Assembly (NCBI GenBank): GCA_035267785.1
Contig: DATFLL010000060.1
Location: forward strand, 1-6,260
From: DATFLL01 sp035267785
Lineage (GTDB): Bacteria > Pseudomonadota > Gammaproteobacteria > DATFLL01
Direction: 5' to 3'
DNA: 6,260 bases
In this document: positions 1 through 5,519 of the stretch, in pieces
Layout: each line of letters opens with the position of its first letter
Position numbering within the stretch: position 1 is the stretch's first letter
Notes under the pieces: generated by a model
The model's database searches: none
What the model was told of the DNA's origin: nothing
The model's input: only the letters and a program-made list of their open reading frames with translations
Translations under genes and position numbers: made by a program

Positions 1-1
1 C

Positions 2-997
2 GCCTGTACCCACTGCCTGAACCTGCTGGTGACCTATCCCGAGGGCTGTCGCGCCAACTGCAGCTACTGCGGCCTGGCGCGTCATCGCGAGGAGACCCGC
101 GACTACGCCGATCGCAACTTCATCCGCGTCGACTGGCCGACGGCCCGCTACGATGAGGTGATCGAGCGCGTCAAGGCCGGGGCCGATCAGGGTCAGTTCC
201 AGCGCATGTGCATCTCGATGATCACACACCCCAATTCGGACGAGGACACCTTCGTGTTGCTCGACCAGTGGGTCAAGGCAGTGCCGCATATCCCGGTCTC
301 GATCCTGTCCAATCCGACGACGCTGGACTACGACGACCTGGTGCGCCTGCGCGACATGGGCGCCGATATCTTCACCGTCGCGCTGGACGCCGTTACGCCC
401 GAGTTGTTCGAGCGCACGCGCGGCAAGACGGTCGACAGCCCGCACACCTGGGACAAGTACTGGCAGGCCATCGAGTGGGCCGCCGAGATCTTCGGTCCGG
501 AGAAGTTCGGTGCGCACCTCATCTGCGGCATGGGCGAGACCGAGCAGGAAATCCTGGACGTCTGCCAGCGCATCAAGGACCTGGGCGGGCACAATCACAT
601 GTTCGCCTTCTTCCCCGAGCAGGGCTCGTTGATGGAGGATTGGGACCCGGTCGACCGCGGCCAGTGGCGCCGGGTGCAGCTCGCCCGCTTCATCATCGAT
701 TACGCGGGCGGGCGCATCGACGATATGAAATTCAACGCCGAGGGCCAAGTCGTAGACTATGGTATCCCGAACGACGAGCTCGAGGCCCTGATCGCCTCGG
801 GCAAGCCGTTCCAGACCTCGGGCTGCCCGGGCAAAGACGACGAAGAGGTCTCGGCCTGCAATCGTCCGTACGGCGATTCCAGCCCGACCGACATTCTGTC
901 CTTCCCGTTTGCACTGAACAGCACCGATGTGGGATTCGTGCGCCGGCAGATGGCCGGCGAGGATGTCGGCACCATGGACCCGGACGCGGTGGAGTAA
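2..997 (+). CDS. Radical SAM protein, biotin/lipoyl-synthase-like (5'-truncated by window edge)
   Basis: The frame is open from base 2 to a TAA stop (331 visible residues). The GTG at 29 is an internal valine, because homologous-looking coding sequence with a CTHC pair (C2, C5) continues upstream of it; the true start lies outside the window. C16-x3-C20-x2-C23 is the canonical radical SAM [4Fe-4S] motif, with Tyr before the last Cys. Later landmarks are ALDAVTPELFERTRG (127-141), a GMGETE turn (176-181) and a C-terminal SGC-x10-CNRPYGD segment (C275, C286). The family cleaves S-adenosylmethionine to a 5'-deoxyadenosyl radical in the cytoplasm. The extra cysteine pairs before and after the core suggest an auxiliary Fe-S cluster, as in sulfur-inserting enzymes. 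My best guess is the non-canonical lipoyl synthase LipS1/LipS2 group, from memory of family style. The LipA RSSY motif is not seen. Radical SAM membership is firm; the substrate is not. Confidence 0.9.
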   Translation, partial: ACTHCLNLLVTYPEGCRANCSYCGLARHREETRDYADRNFIRVDWPTARYDEVIERVKAGADQGQFQRMCISMITHPNSDEDTFVLLDQWVKAVPHIPVSILSNPTTLDYDDLVRLRDMGADIFTVALDAVTPELFERTRGKTVDSPHTWDKYWQAIEWAAEIFGPEKFGAHLICGMGETEQEILDVCQRIKDLGGHNHMFAFFPEQGSLMEDWDPVDRGQWRRVQLARFIIDYAGGRIDDMKFNAEGQVVDYGIPNDELEALIASGKPFQTSGCPGKDDEEVSACNRPYGDSSPTDILSFPFALNSTDVGFVRRQMAGEDVGTMDPDAVE

Positions 998-1094
998 GTC
1001 CAGGCACCGAACCCGATATAACGACATAACGACAATTTCCGGGCCCGGCCCGGCGCTGTCACAGGCCAGGCCAGGGCATCTCGGAAGATGATCG

Positions 1095-1119
1095 AGCCCC
1101 GGTTCGCCGGGGCTTTTTT
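1095..1119 (+). terminator. Intrinsic terminator after the radical SAM gene
   Basis: A perfect 8-bp stem, AGCCCCGG (1095-1102) with CCGGGGCT (1107-1114), is closed by a TTCG tetraloop and followed by six T (1114-1119). It sits 97 bp after the TAA at 997 and should end the radical SAM transcript, separating it from the channel gene downstream. Confidence 0.93.
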
Positions 1120-1201
1120 GTGCGCGATTGGCGCACTGCGGCCATAAGGCCGCGGAGTCGATTTCAATAATAATTTTCGGCCGCCTCGGGAGGTTGCGGC
1201 C
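1120..1201. repeat. Cluster of three inverted repeats in the leader of the first channel gene
   Basis: Three dyads follow the terminator directly. They are GTGCGC(1120-1125)/GCGCAC(1131-1136); GCGGCC(1138-1143)-ATAA-GGCCGC(1148-1153), extendable by C-G and U-G pairs; and GGCCGC(1179-1184)/GCGGCC(1196-1201). The last two use the same hexamers in opposite order, so alternative pairings are possible. An AT-rich stretch lies between them; AATAAT at 1169-1174 is a 5/6 match to a -10 box, but I see no convincing -35. The role is unknown. GC-rich palindromes are common in such genomes. Confidence 0.5.
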
Positions 1202-1238
1202 TCGTTTGCCAGGGAGGGTTTCGCCAAAGAAGAAGTGT

Positions 1239-1242
1239 GGAG
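1239..1242 (+). promoter_or_regulatory. Ribosome binding site deciding the ATG-1253 start
   Basis: GGAG ends 10 bases before the ATG at 1253. The frame could also open at GTG 1235, but that would add six residues ahead of a good signal peptide and would place this GGAG inside the coding region. ATG 1253 is therefore preferred. Confidence 0.6.
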
Positions 1243-1252
1243 TCAAAGCAAG

Positions 1253-2533
1253 ATGTCACATCGTTACACTCGTATCGCGGCCGCGGTCTCCCTCGGCCTG
1301 CTGTCGACCGCCCTGGTGTCCCGCCCGGCCCAGGCGACCAACGGCTACCAGCTGATCGGTATCGGCAGCTATCAGAAGAGCCTGGCCGGCGCCGTGACCG
1401 CGCATCCCGGCAGCGCCATGACCGCGGTGACCAACCCGGCCGGCATGGCCCGCATCGGCCGGCGTGCCGATTTCTCCATGGAAGCCTTCATGCCGAGCCG
1501 CCAGGTGGACTTCGGCGCCATGGGCGGGCAGAGCGCGGACAGCGCGGCCGACGTCTACGGCGTGCCCGCCATCGGCTGGACCGCCCCCGTCGGCAACGAT
1601 GGCAAGGTCTACTTCGGCGGCGGCATGTACGGCACCTCCGGCATGGGCGTCGACTATGCCCAGACGCAGATGGCGCCCGGCCAGTACTGGGACGGCTACA
1701 GCAACATCGCCTTCTGGCAGATGGCGCCGACGCTCGCCTGGGACGCCAATGACCGCCTGAGCCTGGGTGTGTCCCTGAATCTCGACTATCAGTCGGTAGC
1801 CTTCCGCCAGCGCGTTACGAACGGCGCAGGGACGACCTACAGCAATTTCGATCTGAGCCGTGCCTCCAGTGTGTTCGGCTACGGTGTCAGCCTCGGCATG
1901 ATGTACGACGTCAACGACCGCCTGACCGTGGGCGCCGCCTACAAGAGCAAGCAGGTCTTCAATAAGCTCAAGTACAACCTCGCCTACGGCGACATCGACG
2001 CCACCGCGTTCGGCGGCGGTCCGTTCCCAGCCGGTACCTACACGCTGGGTCTGGACTATCCGCAGCAGGCCGCGCTCGGCCTGGCCTGGCGTGCGACCCG
2101 TCAGTTGACCGTCTCGACCGACGTCAAGTGGATCGACTGGGCCTCGACCATGGACAAGCTGACGGTCAACGGTCCGGGTCCATACGATATGGTCATGAAC
2201 ACCGGCTGGAGCAGCCAGACGGTGGTGGCGGTCGGCCTGGACTATGCCGTCAATTCGCGCCTCAGCGTACGCGCCGGCGTGAACCACGCCAGCTCGCCGA
2301 TCGACGCGAACGACGTGAAGAACAACCTGATCCTGCCGGCCATCGTCGAGACGCACTACACTGTCGGTGCCCAGTATCGTATGGACGATCATTGGGACAT
2401 CGGCTTCCACTATATGTACGTGCCGAAGAAGACCCTGACGGCCGCACCATCGGCCAATCCCGCGGACCTGCCCGGCGCGAAGATATCGCTGTCGGAAAAG
2501 TCGATGGGGGTCAATCTGGGCTACCGCTTCTGA
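1253..2533 (+). CDS. OmpP1/FadL-family outer membrane channel, TNGY type (copy 1)
   Basis: 426 residues, typical for the family. Residues 1-28 form a Sec signal peptide (basic n-region with R4 and R7, hydrophobic core, AQA before T29). The mature protein begins TNGY and carries TNPAGM (60-65); the NPA Asn falls at mature residue 33, the hatch position known in E. coli FadL. Further landmarks are YGTSGMGVDY (126-135), WIDW (293-296) and a C-terminal YRF, whose final Phe fits the BAM beta-signal. The family forms 14-stranded barrels with an N-terminal hatch, passing hydrophobic molecules such as fatty acids or aromatics across the outer membrane. It stands alone between two terminators, so it is probably monocistronic. 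The YGxxGMxxDY motif is shared with the gene at 5520, its nearest relative here. Family assignment is secure; the substrate is unknown. Confidence 0.95.
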   Translation: MSHRYTRIAAAVSLGLLSTALVSRPAQATNGYQLIGIGSYQKSLAGAVTAHPGSAMTAVTNPAGMARIGRRADFSMEAFMPSRQVDFGAMGGQSADSAADVYGVPAIGWTAPVGNDGKVYFGGGMYGTSGMGVDYAQTQMAPGQYWDGYSNIAFWQMAPTLAWDANDRLSLGVSLNLDYQSVAFRQRVTNGAGTTYSNFDLSRASSVFGYGVSLGMMYDVNDRLTVGAAYKSKQVFNKLKYNLAYGDIDATAFGGGPFPAGTYTLGLDYPQQAALGLAWRATRQLTVSTDVKWIDWASTMDKLTVNGPGPYDMVMNTGWSSQTVVAVGLDYAVNSRLSVRAGVNHASSPIDANDVKNNLILPAIVETHYTVGAQYRMDDHWDIGFHYMYVPKKTLTAAPSANPADLPGAKISLSEKSMGVNLGYRF

Positions 2534-2563
2534 CTCGAACGCGTCGCCCAATCAAGGCGTAGA

Positions 2564-2596
2564 AAAAGCCCCGGCCTGAATAAGGCCGGGGCTTTT
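2564..2596. terminator. Bidirectional intrinsic terminator between convergent channel genes
   Basis: A perfect 14-bp stem, AAAAGCCCCGGCCT (2564-2577) with AGGCCGGGGCTTTT (2583-2596), encloses a GAATA loop. T-rich sequence follows on the plus strand (TTTTCTTT to 2600), and the A-run at 2563-2567 supplies the U-tract on the minus strand. It lies in the 86-bp gap between the stops at 2533 (+) and 2620 (-), so one hairpin serves both genes. Confidence 0.95.
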
Positions 2597-2619
2597 CTTT
2601 GTACAACGGAATGGGGCGG

Positions 2620-3861
2620 TCAGAATTTCTTGCTGACGCCAATACCGAACAGATTCACGCTGGAATCGTAGGTACCGTTGTAGACGTCCGTGCCGTTCGG
2701 GTCCGTCAGGAGGGGAAGACCGCCAAAGTTGACTCCGCTACTGATGGTACGTTTGTCGAACTTGACGTACATGTAGCCGCCCTCCAGGGTCCAGCCCGCG
2801 ATGTTGTGGGCGACGCCGATGCTGAACAGCTGGCGGTTGGCATCCGGCACCCGGGCCGAGAAGTACTGGTCCGGCTGCGGCGTTTCGTCGTAGGCATAGC
2901 CGAAGCGCAGCTGGGTCTTGGGGGTGAGCTGATAGGTCCCGCCCAGGCGGTAGGTGTTGCTGTCCTCCCAGTTGTTGGTACTGACGATAGGAAAAGGTAC
3001 TGCGGTTTGCTGAATCTCGAGCTTGTCGAAGGAGCTCCAGCCCGTGCGTTCGTAATCGAGCTCCAGGGCCAGGCGGGGATTGACCTGGTAGCGCGCGCCG
3101 AGCTGCAACATGTCCGGGAACTCGATCGATGACTTGGCGGAGGACGTGCCATAGCCGGCCGCGGTGCCGTCGATGCTGCCGTCGACGTCGACCTTGACCT
3201 TGCTGCGGTACGAAGCCCCGAAGCTCCAGGGTCCTGCCACATGCTGCAGGCCCAGGTTCCAGCCCCAGTCGGCGCCGTCGCCATTGATCTTAATCAAATG
3301 TGTATTGAAGACTACGTCGCGCAGGTCGTAGTAATTGAGCCCCACGGCGACGCTGGTGTTCGAACCCAGTTTGTAGGCGACGTTGGGATTGATATTCAAC
3401 ATCTCGATCTTGGTGTGCTCGGGTTCGAACCCCTTCTTGCCACCGGGTCCGATAAAGGTATATCGCGGCCACTTGGTCTCCAGGCCAAAGGGACTGTTCA
3501 CGTTCACGCCTACCGACCAGCGATTGGTCAGTCGGTTGCTGTAGATAAGACTGGGCAGATATCGCGTGTCGCCCTGGCTCTTGACCTTTATGCCGGTGCT
3601 GGGGCCTTCCGATGGGGTCACGCTGATGTCCGGGTCAACGGCAATCAAGCCGACCGCGATCCCCTGGCCGTCATGAAAGCTCATGGCCGCGGGGTTATAG
3701 GACAGTGCGCCCAGCTCGGTGGTGTTGGCGACCAATGCGTTGGCGGTGCCCAGGCCCGCGATGGAGCTCTCGGGCAGGCGAAAGCCGGAGGCCGAGGCGG
3801 CTGCCGGTATCAGCAGGGACAGAGAAGCGGCCGGAACGAGAAGGCGGCGAAGGCTGGGCAT
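2620..3861 (-). CDS. FadL-family outer membrane channel, SGFRLPE type (copy 1 of tandem pair)
   Basis: 413 residues, ending KKF then TGA. Residues 1-24 form the signal peptide (R5, R6, hydrophobic core, ASA before S25). The hatch starts SGFRLPE and has YNPA at 55-58 (NPA Asn at mature residue 32). FadL landmarks follow: PFGLET (124-129), PEH (147-149), NINPNVAY (156-163), TGWSSFDKL (273-281), NNWEDSNTYRLGGTY (296-310) and RVPDANRQLFSIG (346-358). Known FadL proteins import hydrophobic substrates by capture at extracellular loops and a hatch change. The neighbour at 3994-5235 has the same length and is a clear paralogue: 34 of 39 hatch residues and 54 of 80 residues of a C-terminal stretch match by hand alignment. 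ATG 3861 is chosen for its GGAGG site and signal peptide; the frame runs in to 3975 without either. Substrate unknown. Confidence 0.96.
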   Translation of the reverse strand: MPSLRRLLVPAASLSLLIPAAASASGFRLPESSIAGLGTANALVANTTELGALSYNPAAMSFHDGQGIAVGLIAVDPDISVTPSEGPSTGIKVKSQGDTRYLPSLIYSNRLTNRWSVGVNVNSPFGLETKWPRYTFIGPGGKKGFEPEHTKIEMLNINPNVAYKLGSNTSVAVGLNYYDLRDVVFNTHLIKINGDGADWGWNLGLQHVAGPWSFGASYRSKVKVDVDGSIDGTAAGYGTSSAKSSIEFPDMLQLGARYQVNPRLALELDYERTGWSSFDKLEIQQTAVPFPIVSTNNWEDSNTYRLGGTYQLTPKTQLRFGYAYDETPQPDQYFSARVPDANRQLFSIGVAHNIAGWTLEGGYMYVKFDKRTISSGVNFGGLPLLTDPNGTDVYNGTYDSSVNLFGIGVSKKF

Positions 3862-3866
3862 GAAAT

Positions 3867-3871
3867 CCTCC
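3867..3871 (-). promoter_or_regulatory. Ribosome binding site deciding the start at 3861
   Basis: GGAGG on the minus strand, five bases before the ATG. It excludes the longer in-frame start near 3975, whose extra 38 codons would cross a hairpin and a promoter-like element and would bury the signal peptide. Confidence 0.85.
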
Positions 3872-3903
3872 AATCGAGCCGTGAGGGTGAGGGTCTGCAG
3901 GTA

Positions 3904-3912
3904 ATTAAAGCA
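3904..3912 (-). promoter_or_regulatory. Candidate extended -10 promoter of the 2620-3861 gene
   Basis: The minus strand reads TGC-TTTAAT, an extended -10 form (TGn plus a 5/6 match to TATAAT). A weak -35-like TTTCCA lies at 3927-3932 with 17-bp spacing. The same ten bases, TGCTTTAATT, precede the paralogue at 5235, at a similar distance from its ATG. This is a candidate from sequence only; the gene could also be read from the promoter of the upstream paralogue. Confidence 0.5.
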
Positions 3913-3952
3913 GAGTCCGGGCGGATTGGAAATGCCGTCTTGAGAGGCGGAC

Positions 3953-3978
3953 CCGGCGGCCGCAAGCACGGCCACCGG
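3953..3978 (-). other. Strong hairpin without U-tract between the tandem channel genes
   Basis: In the minus-strand transcript, CCGGTGGCCG pairs with CGGCCGCCGG (10 bp, one G-U) around a six-base loop. It begins 15 bases after the TAA of the 3994-5235 gene. The downstream sequence lacks a T run, so it is not a canonical terminator. It may stabilise the 3' end of the upstream message or reduce read-through into the second copy. Confidence 0.6.
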
Positions 3979-3993
3979 GGTACCTGTTGCGGG

Positions 3994-5235
3994 TTAGAAG
4001 GTGGTGGAAACCCCGATGCCGTACAGGTTCACCGATGCGCTGTACTTGCCGTTGTAAGCGTCTGTGCCGTTCGGATCGTAGTTGCCGCTGCCTAACCGGG
4101 TTGCGTAACTACCAGCGGGGTTGTTGACCGTGCGATCGTCGAATTCGACGCGCATGTAGCCGGCCTCCAGCGACCAGCCGCCCATGTCCTGGGCGATGCC
4201 GATGCTATACAGCTTGCGGTCGGCGTCCGGTACGCGGGCCGAGTAGTAGCTGTCGCCCTGCGGCGTCTTGTCCAGGGCCAGGCCGAAGCGCAGCTGGGTC
4301 CTGGGCGCGATCTGGTACGTCCCGCCGAAGCGGTAGGCATTGGAATCGGACCAGTTGTTGGTGCTGGTGATCAGGTTGGCCGGCGCCGGCGCGACCGGGG
4401 CCTTGATGACCAGTTTGTCGAACTTGCTCCAGCCGGTACGTTCGATGTCGAACTCCAGCGCCAGCGCCTTGGTGGCCTGATATTGCGCACCGACCTGCAG
4501 CATCCAGGGGAACGTGATGGATGTGGTGGCGGGCGCGCCGCTCACCTGGCCGTTGATGTCGACGTCGACCTGGGAGCGGTAGCTGCCGCCGAAGGACCAG
4601 TCGCCCGCGCGGTGCAGCACGGCGAGGTTGAAGCCGGTGCCCTCGCCGGTGCCGTCGATAGCCACGCCCTGCGTATTGAAGACCATGGACTTGGCGTTAT
4701 AGAAATCCACGCCGAATGCCACGCTGGTATTCGGCGAGATGCGCTTGGAGACGTTTGGGTTGAAGTTCAGCACCGCTATCTTGCTGTGCTCGGGCGCGAG
4801 AGCGCCTGTCCCTGTCGCATTGAAAAGCGGGAACGTGCCGGCTGGCCAGCGTGTTTCCAGGCCGAAGGGCGCGCTGATGCCCAGGCCCCAGGCCCAGCCG
4901 TTCTGCAGCTGGCCCACGAAATAGCCGTTGGGTACCCCGATGTTGTCCTTGCCGGTGCTGTCCGTCGGCGTGCCGCCCTGGGGATCGACCTTCAGGTCCA
5001 GGTTGATGTCCATCAGGCCGGCGACTGCGCCGCTCTTTTTGTGAAAGCTCATGCCGGCGGGGTTGTAGGTCAGCGCGCCCAGCTCGGTGGAATTCGCCAC
5101 CAGGGCGTTGGACGTGCCCAGACCGGCAATGGAATTCTCCGGAAGGCGGAAGCCCGAGGCCGAGGCGGCGCCGGAGACGGCGAGCGAGACGGCCGCGGTC
5201 AGGAACGTAAGGCGATTGAGGTGAGGGCGGTCCAT
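3994..5235 (-). CDS. FadL-family outer membrane channel, SGFRLPE type (copy 2 of tandem pair)
   Basis: 413 residues, TAA stop, C-terminal TTF. Residues 1-26 form the signal peptide (ASA before S27). The hatch SGFRLPENSIAGLG... carries YNPAG (57-61; NPA Asn at mature residue 32). Landmarks are PFGLET (123-128), PEH (148-150), NFNPNV (157-162), TGWSKFDKL (267-275) and NNWSDSNAYRFGGTY (293-307), all typical of FadL barrels. Start: GGAGG at 5240-5244 on the minus strand, four bases before the ATG. It is upstream of its paralogue in the same direction with a 132-bp gap and no canonical terminator, so co-transcription is possible. The greatest divergence from the paralogue is at residues 66-122 and 132-147, which in this family include extracellular loops. 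This suggests altered substrate capture rather than simple dosage. Substrate unknown. Confidence 0.96.
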   Translation of the reverse strand: MDRPHLNRLTFLTAAVSLAVSGAASASGFRLPENSIAGLGTSNALVANSTELGALTYNPAGMSFHKKSGAVAGLMDINLDLKVDPQGGTPTDSTGKDNIGVPNGYFVGQLQNGWAWGLGISAPFGLETRWPAGTFPLFNATGTGALAPEHSKIAVLNFNPNVSKRISPNTSVAFGVDFYNAKSMVFNTQGVAIDGTGEGTGFNLAVLHRAGDWSFGGSYRSQVDVDINGQVSGAPATTSITFPWMLQVGAQYQATKALALEFDIERTGWSKFDKLVIKAPVAPAPANLITSTNNWSDSNAYRFGGTYQIAPRTQLRFGLALDKTPQGDSYYSARVPDADRKLYSIGIAQDMGGWSLEAGYMRVEFDDRTVNNPAGSYATRLGSGNYDPNGTDAYNGKYSASVNLYGIGVSTTF

Positions 5236-5269
5236 GGATCCTCCAGGTTCGTTGTTGTTAATTTGTCCA

Positions 5270-5278
5270 ATTAAAGCA
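5270..5278 (-). promoter_or_regulatory. Candidate extended -10 promoter of the 3994-5235 gene
   Basis: The minus strand reads TGC-TTTAAT, identical to the element before the paralogue. It lies 34 bases before the ATG, giving a short leader containing AACAACAAC and the GGAGG site. No clear -35 is present, which is tolerated with a TGn extension. The GTTGTTAA at 5254-5261 (plus strand) would sit just past the predicted start of transcription. Confidence 0.5.
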
Positions 5279-5311
5279 CAGGAGCGCCGCGTCGGCTTCC
5301 TGCGTCGAAGA

Positions 5312-5331
5312 TAGTCCCCTTCGAGGGGCTA
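5312..5331. repeat. Inverted repeat in the divergent intergenic region
   Basis: TAG-(T)-CCCC (5312-5319) pairs with GGGG-CTA (5325-5331), with one bulged T and a TTCGA loop. It lies upstream of both divergent promoter candidates and has no T-tract. It could be an operator or a relic hairpin; nothing decides between them. Confidence 0.4.
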
Positions 5332-5356
5332 ATCCACCGCGGCCTTGTCCAGGCAT

Positions 5357-5377
5357 GTAATTTAGCCGTTAGATTAC
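5357..5377. promoter_or_regulatory. Interrupted dyad, possible activator site upstream of the 5520 gene
   Basis: GTAAT (5357-5361) and ATTAC (5373-5377) form a perfect 5+5 dyad with an 11-bp gap, and TA/TA further inside is also symmetric. Its right edge is nine bases before the TTGACA at 5387, a usual place for an activator (LysR-type sites are interrupted dyads of this kind). No regulator gene is in the window. Confidence 0.4.
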
Positions 5378-5386
5378 GCGAAACGC

Positions 5387-5415
5387 TTGACAGGGCCAGA
5401 TGGGTGGCTAATGAT
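5387..5415 (+). promoter_or_regulatory. Candidate sigma70 promoter for the 5520 gene
   Basis: A perfect TTGACA -35 (5387-5392), a 17-bp spacer and AATGAT (5410-5415, 4/6 match to TATAAT). Transcription would start near 5422 and give an AT-rich leader of about 100 bases. Confidence 0.55.
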
Positions 5416-5449
5416 GATGCCACATGCATAAGTGTCATGTTGCGAAAAT

Positions 5450-5475
5450 ACAACAAAAATAGTTGTTAACACAAC
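5450..5475. repeat. Repeated ACAAC/GTTGT motifs in the leader of the 5520 gene
   Basis: ACAAC (5450-5454), GTTGT (5462-5466) and ACAAC (5471-5475) can form either of two dyads, with 7-base or TAAC spacing. The leader stands out as A/T-rich against its surroundings. GTTGTTAA at 5462-5469 recurs at 5254-5261 in the leader of the divergent gene. Confidence 0.4.
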
Positions 5476-5519
5476 AATATAAATGCCAAAAAACAATATC
5501 TAGCTCGAGGAGATCTCAC

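Noticed and set aside
29..31. GTG as the start of the radical SAM gene
   Set aside because: The frame continues upstream with a CTHC pair and conserved-looking residues, so the GTG encodes an internal valine.
1018..1033. Tandem ATAACGAC repeat (two copies)
   Set aside because: Only two 8-bp units with no matching copies elsewhere in the window; too little to call a functional repeat or attachment site.
1256..2551. A 431-codon open frame on the minus strand
   Set aside because: It lies wholly antisense to a well-recognised FadL-family gene. Its Val/His/Arg/Gly-rich product has no signal peptide or family motif; it is a by-product of GC-rich codon bias.
3862..3975. N-terminal extension of the 2620-3861 gene by 38 codons
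   Set aside because: The extension would precede an intact signal peptide that already has its own GGAGG site, and it overlaps a hairpin and a promoter-like element.
3241..4095. A 284-codon plus-strand open frame, and a similar one at 4483-5274
   Set aside because: Both are antisense to the tandem FadL genes, have biased composition and no recognisable domain, and the first crosses a gene boundary.
5271..5456. A 61-codon minus-strand open frame in the divergent spacer
   Set aside because: It has no ribosome binding site, overlaps both promoter regions and its composition is not protein-like.
5504..5517. Adjacent CTCGAG and GAGATCTC palindromes resembling a cloning junction
   Set aside because: There is no other vector-like sequence, and the stretch is explained by the ribosome binding site of the 5520 gene.
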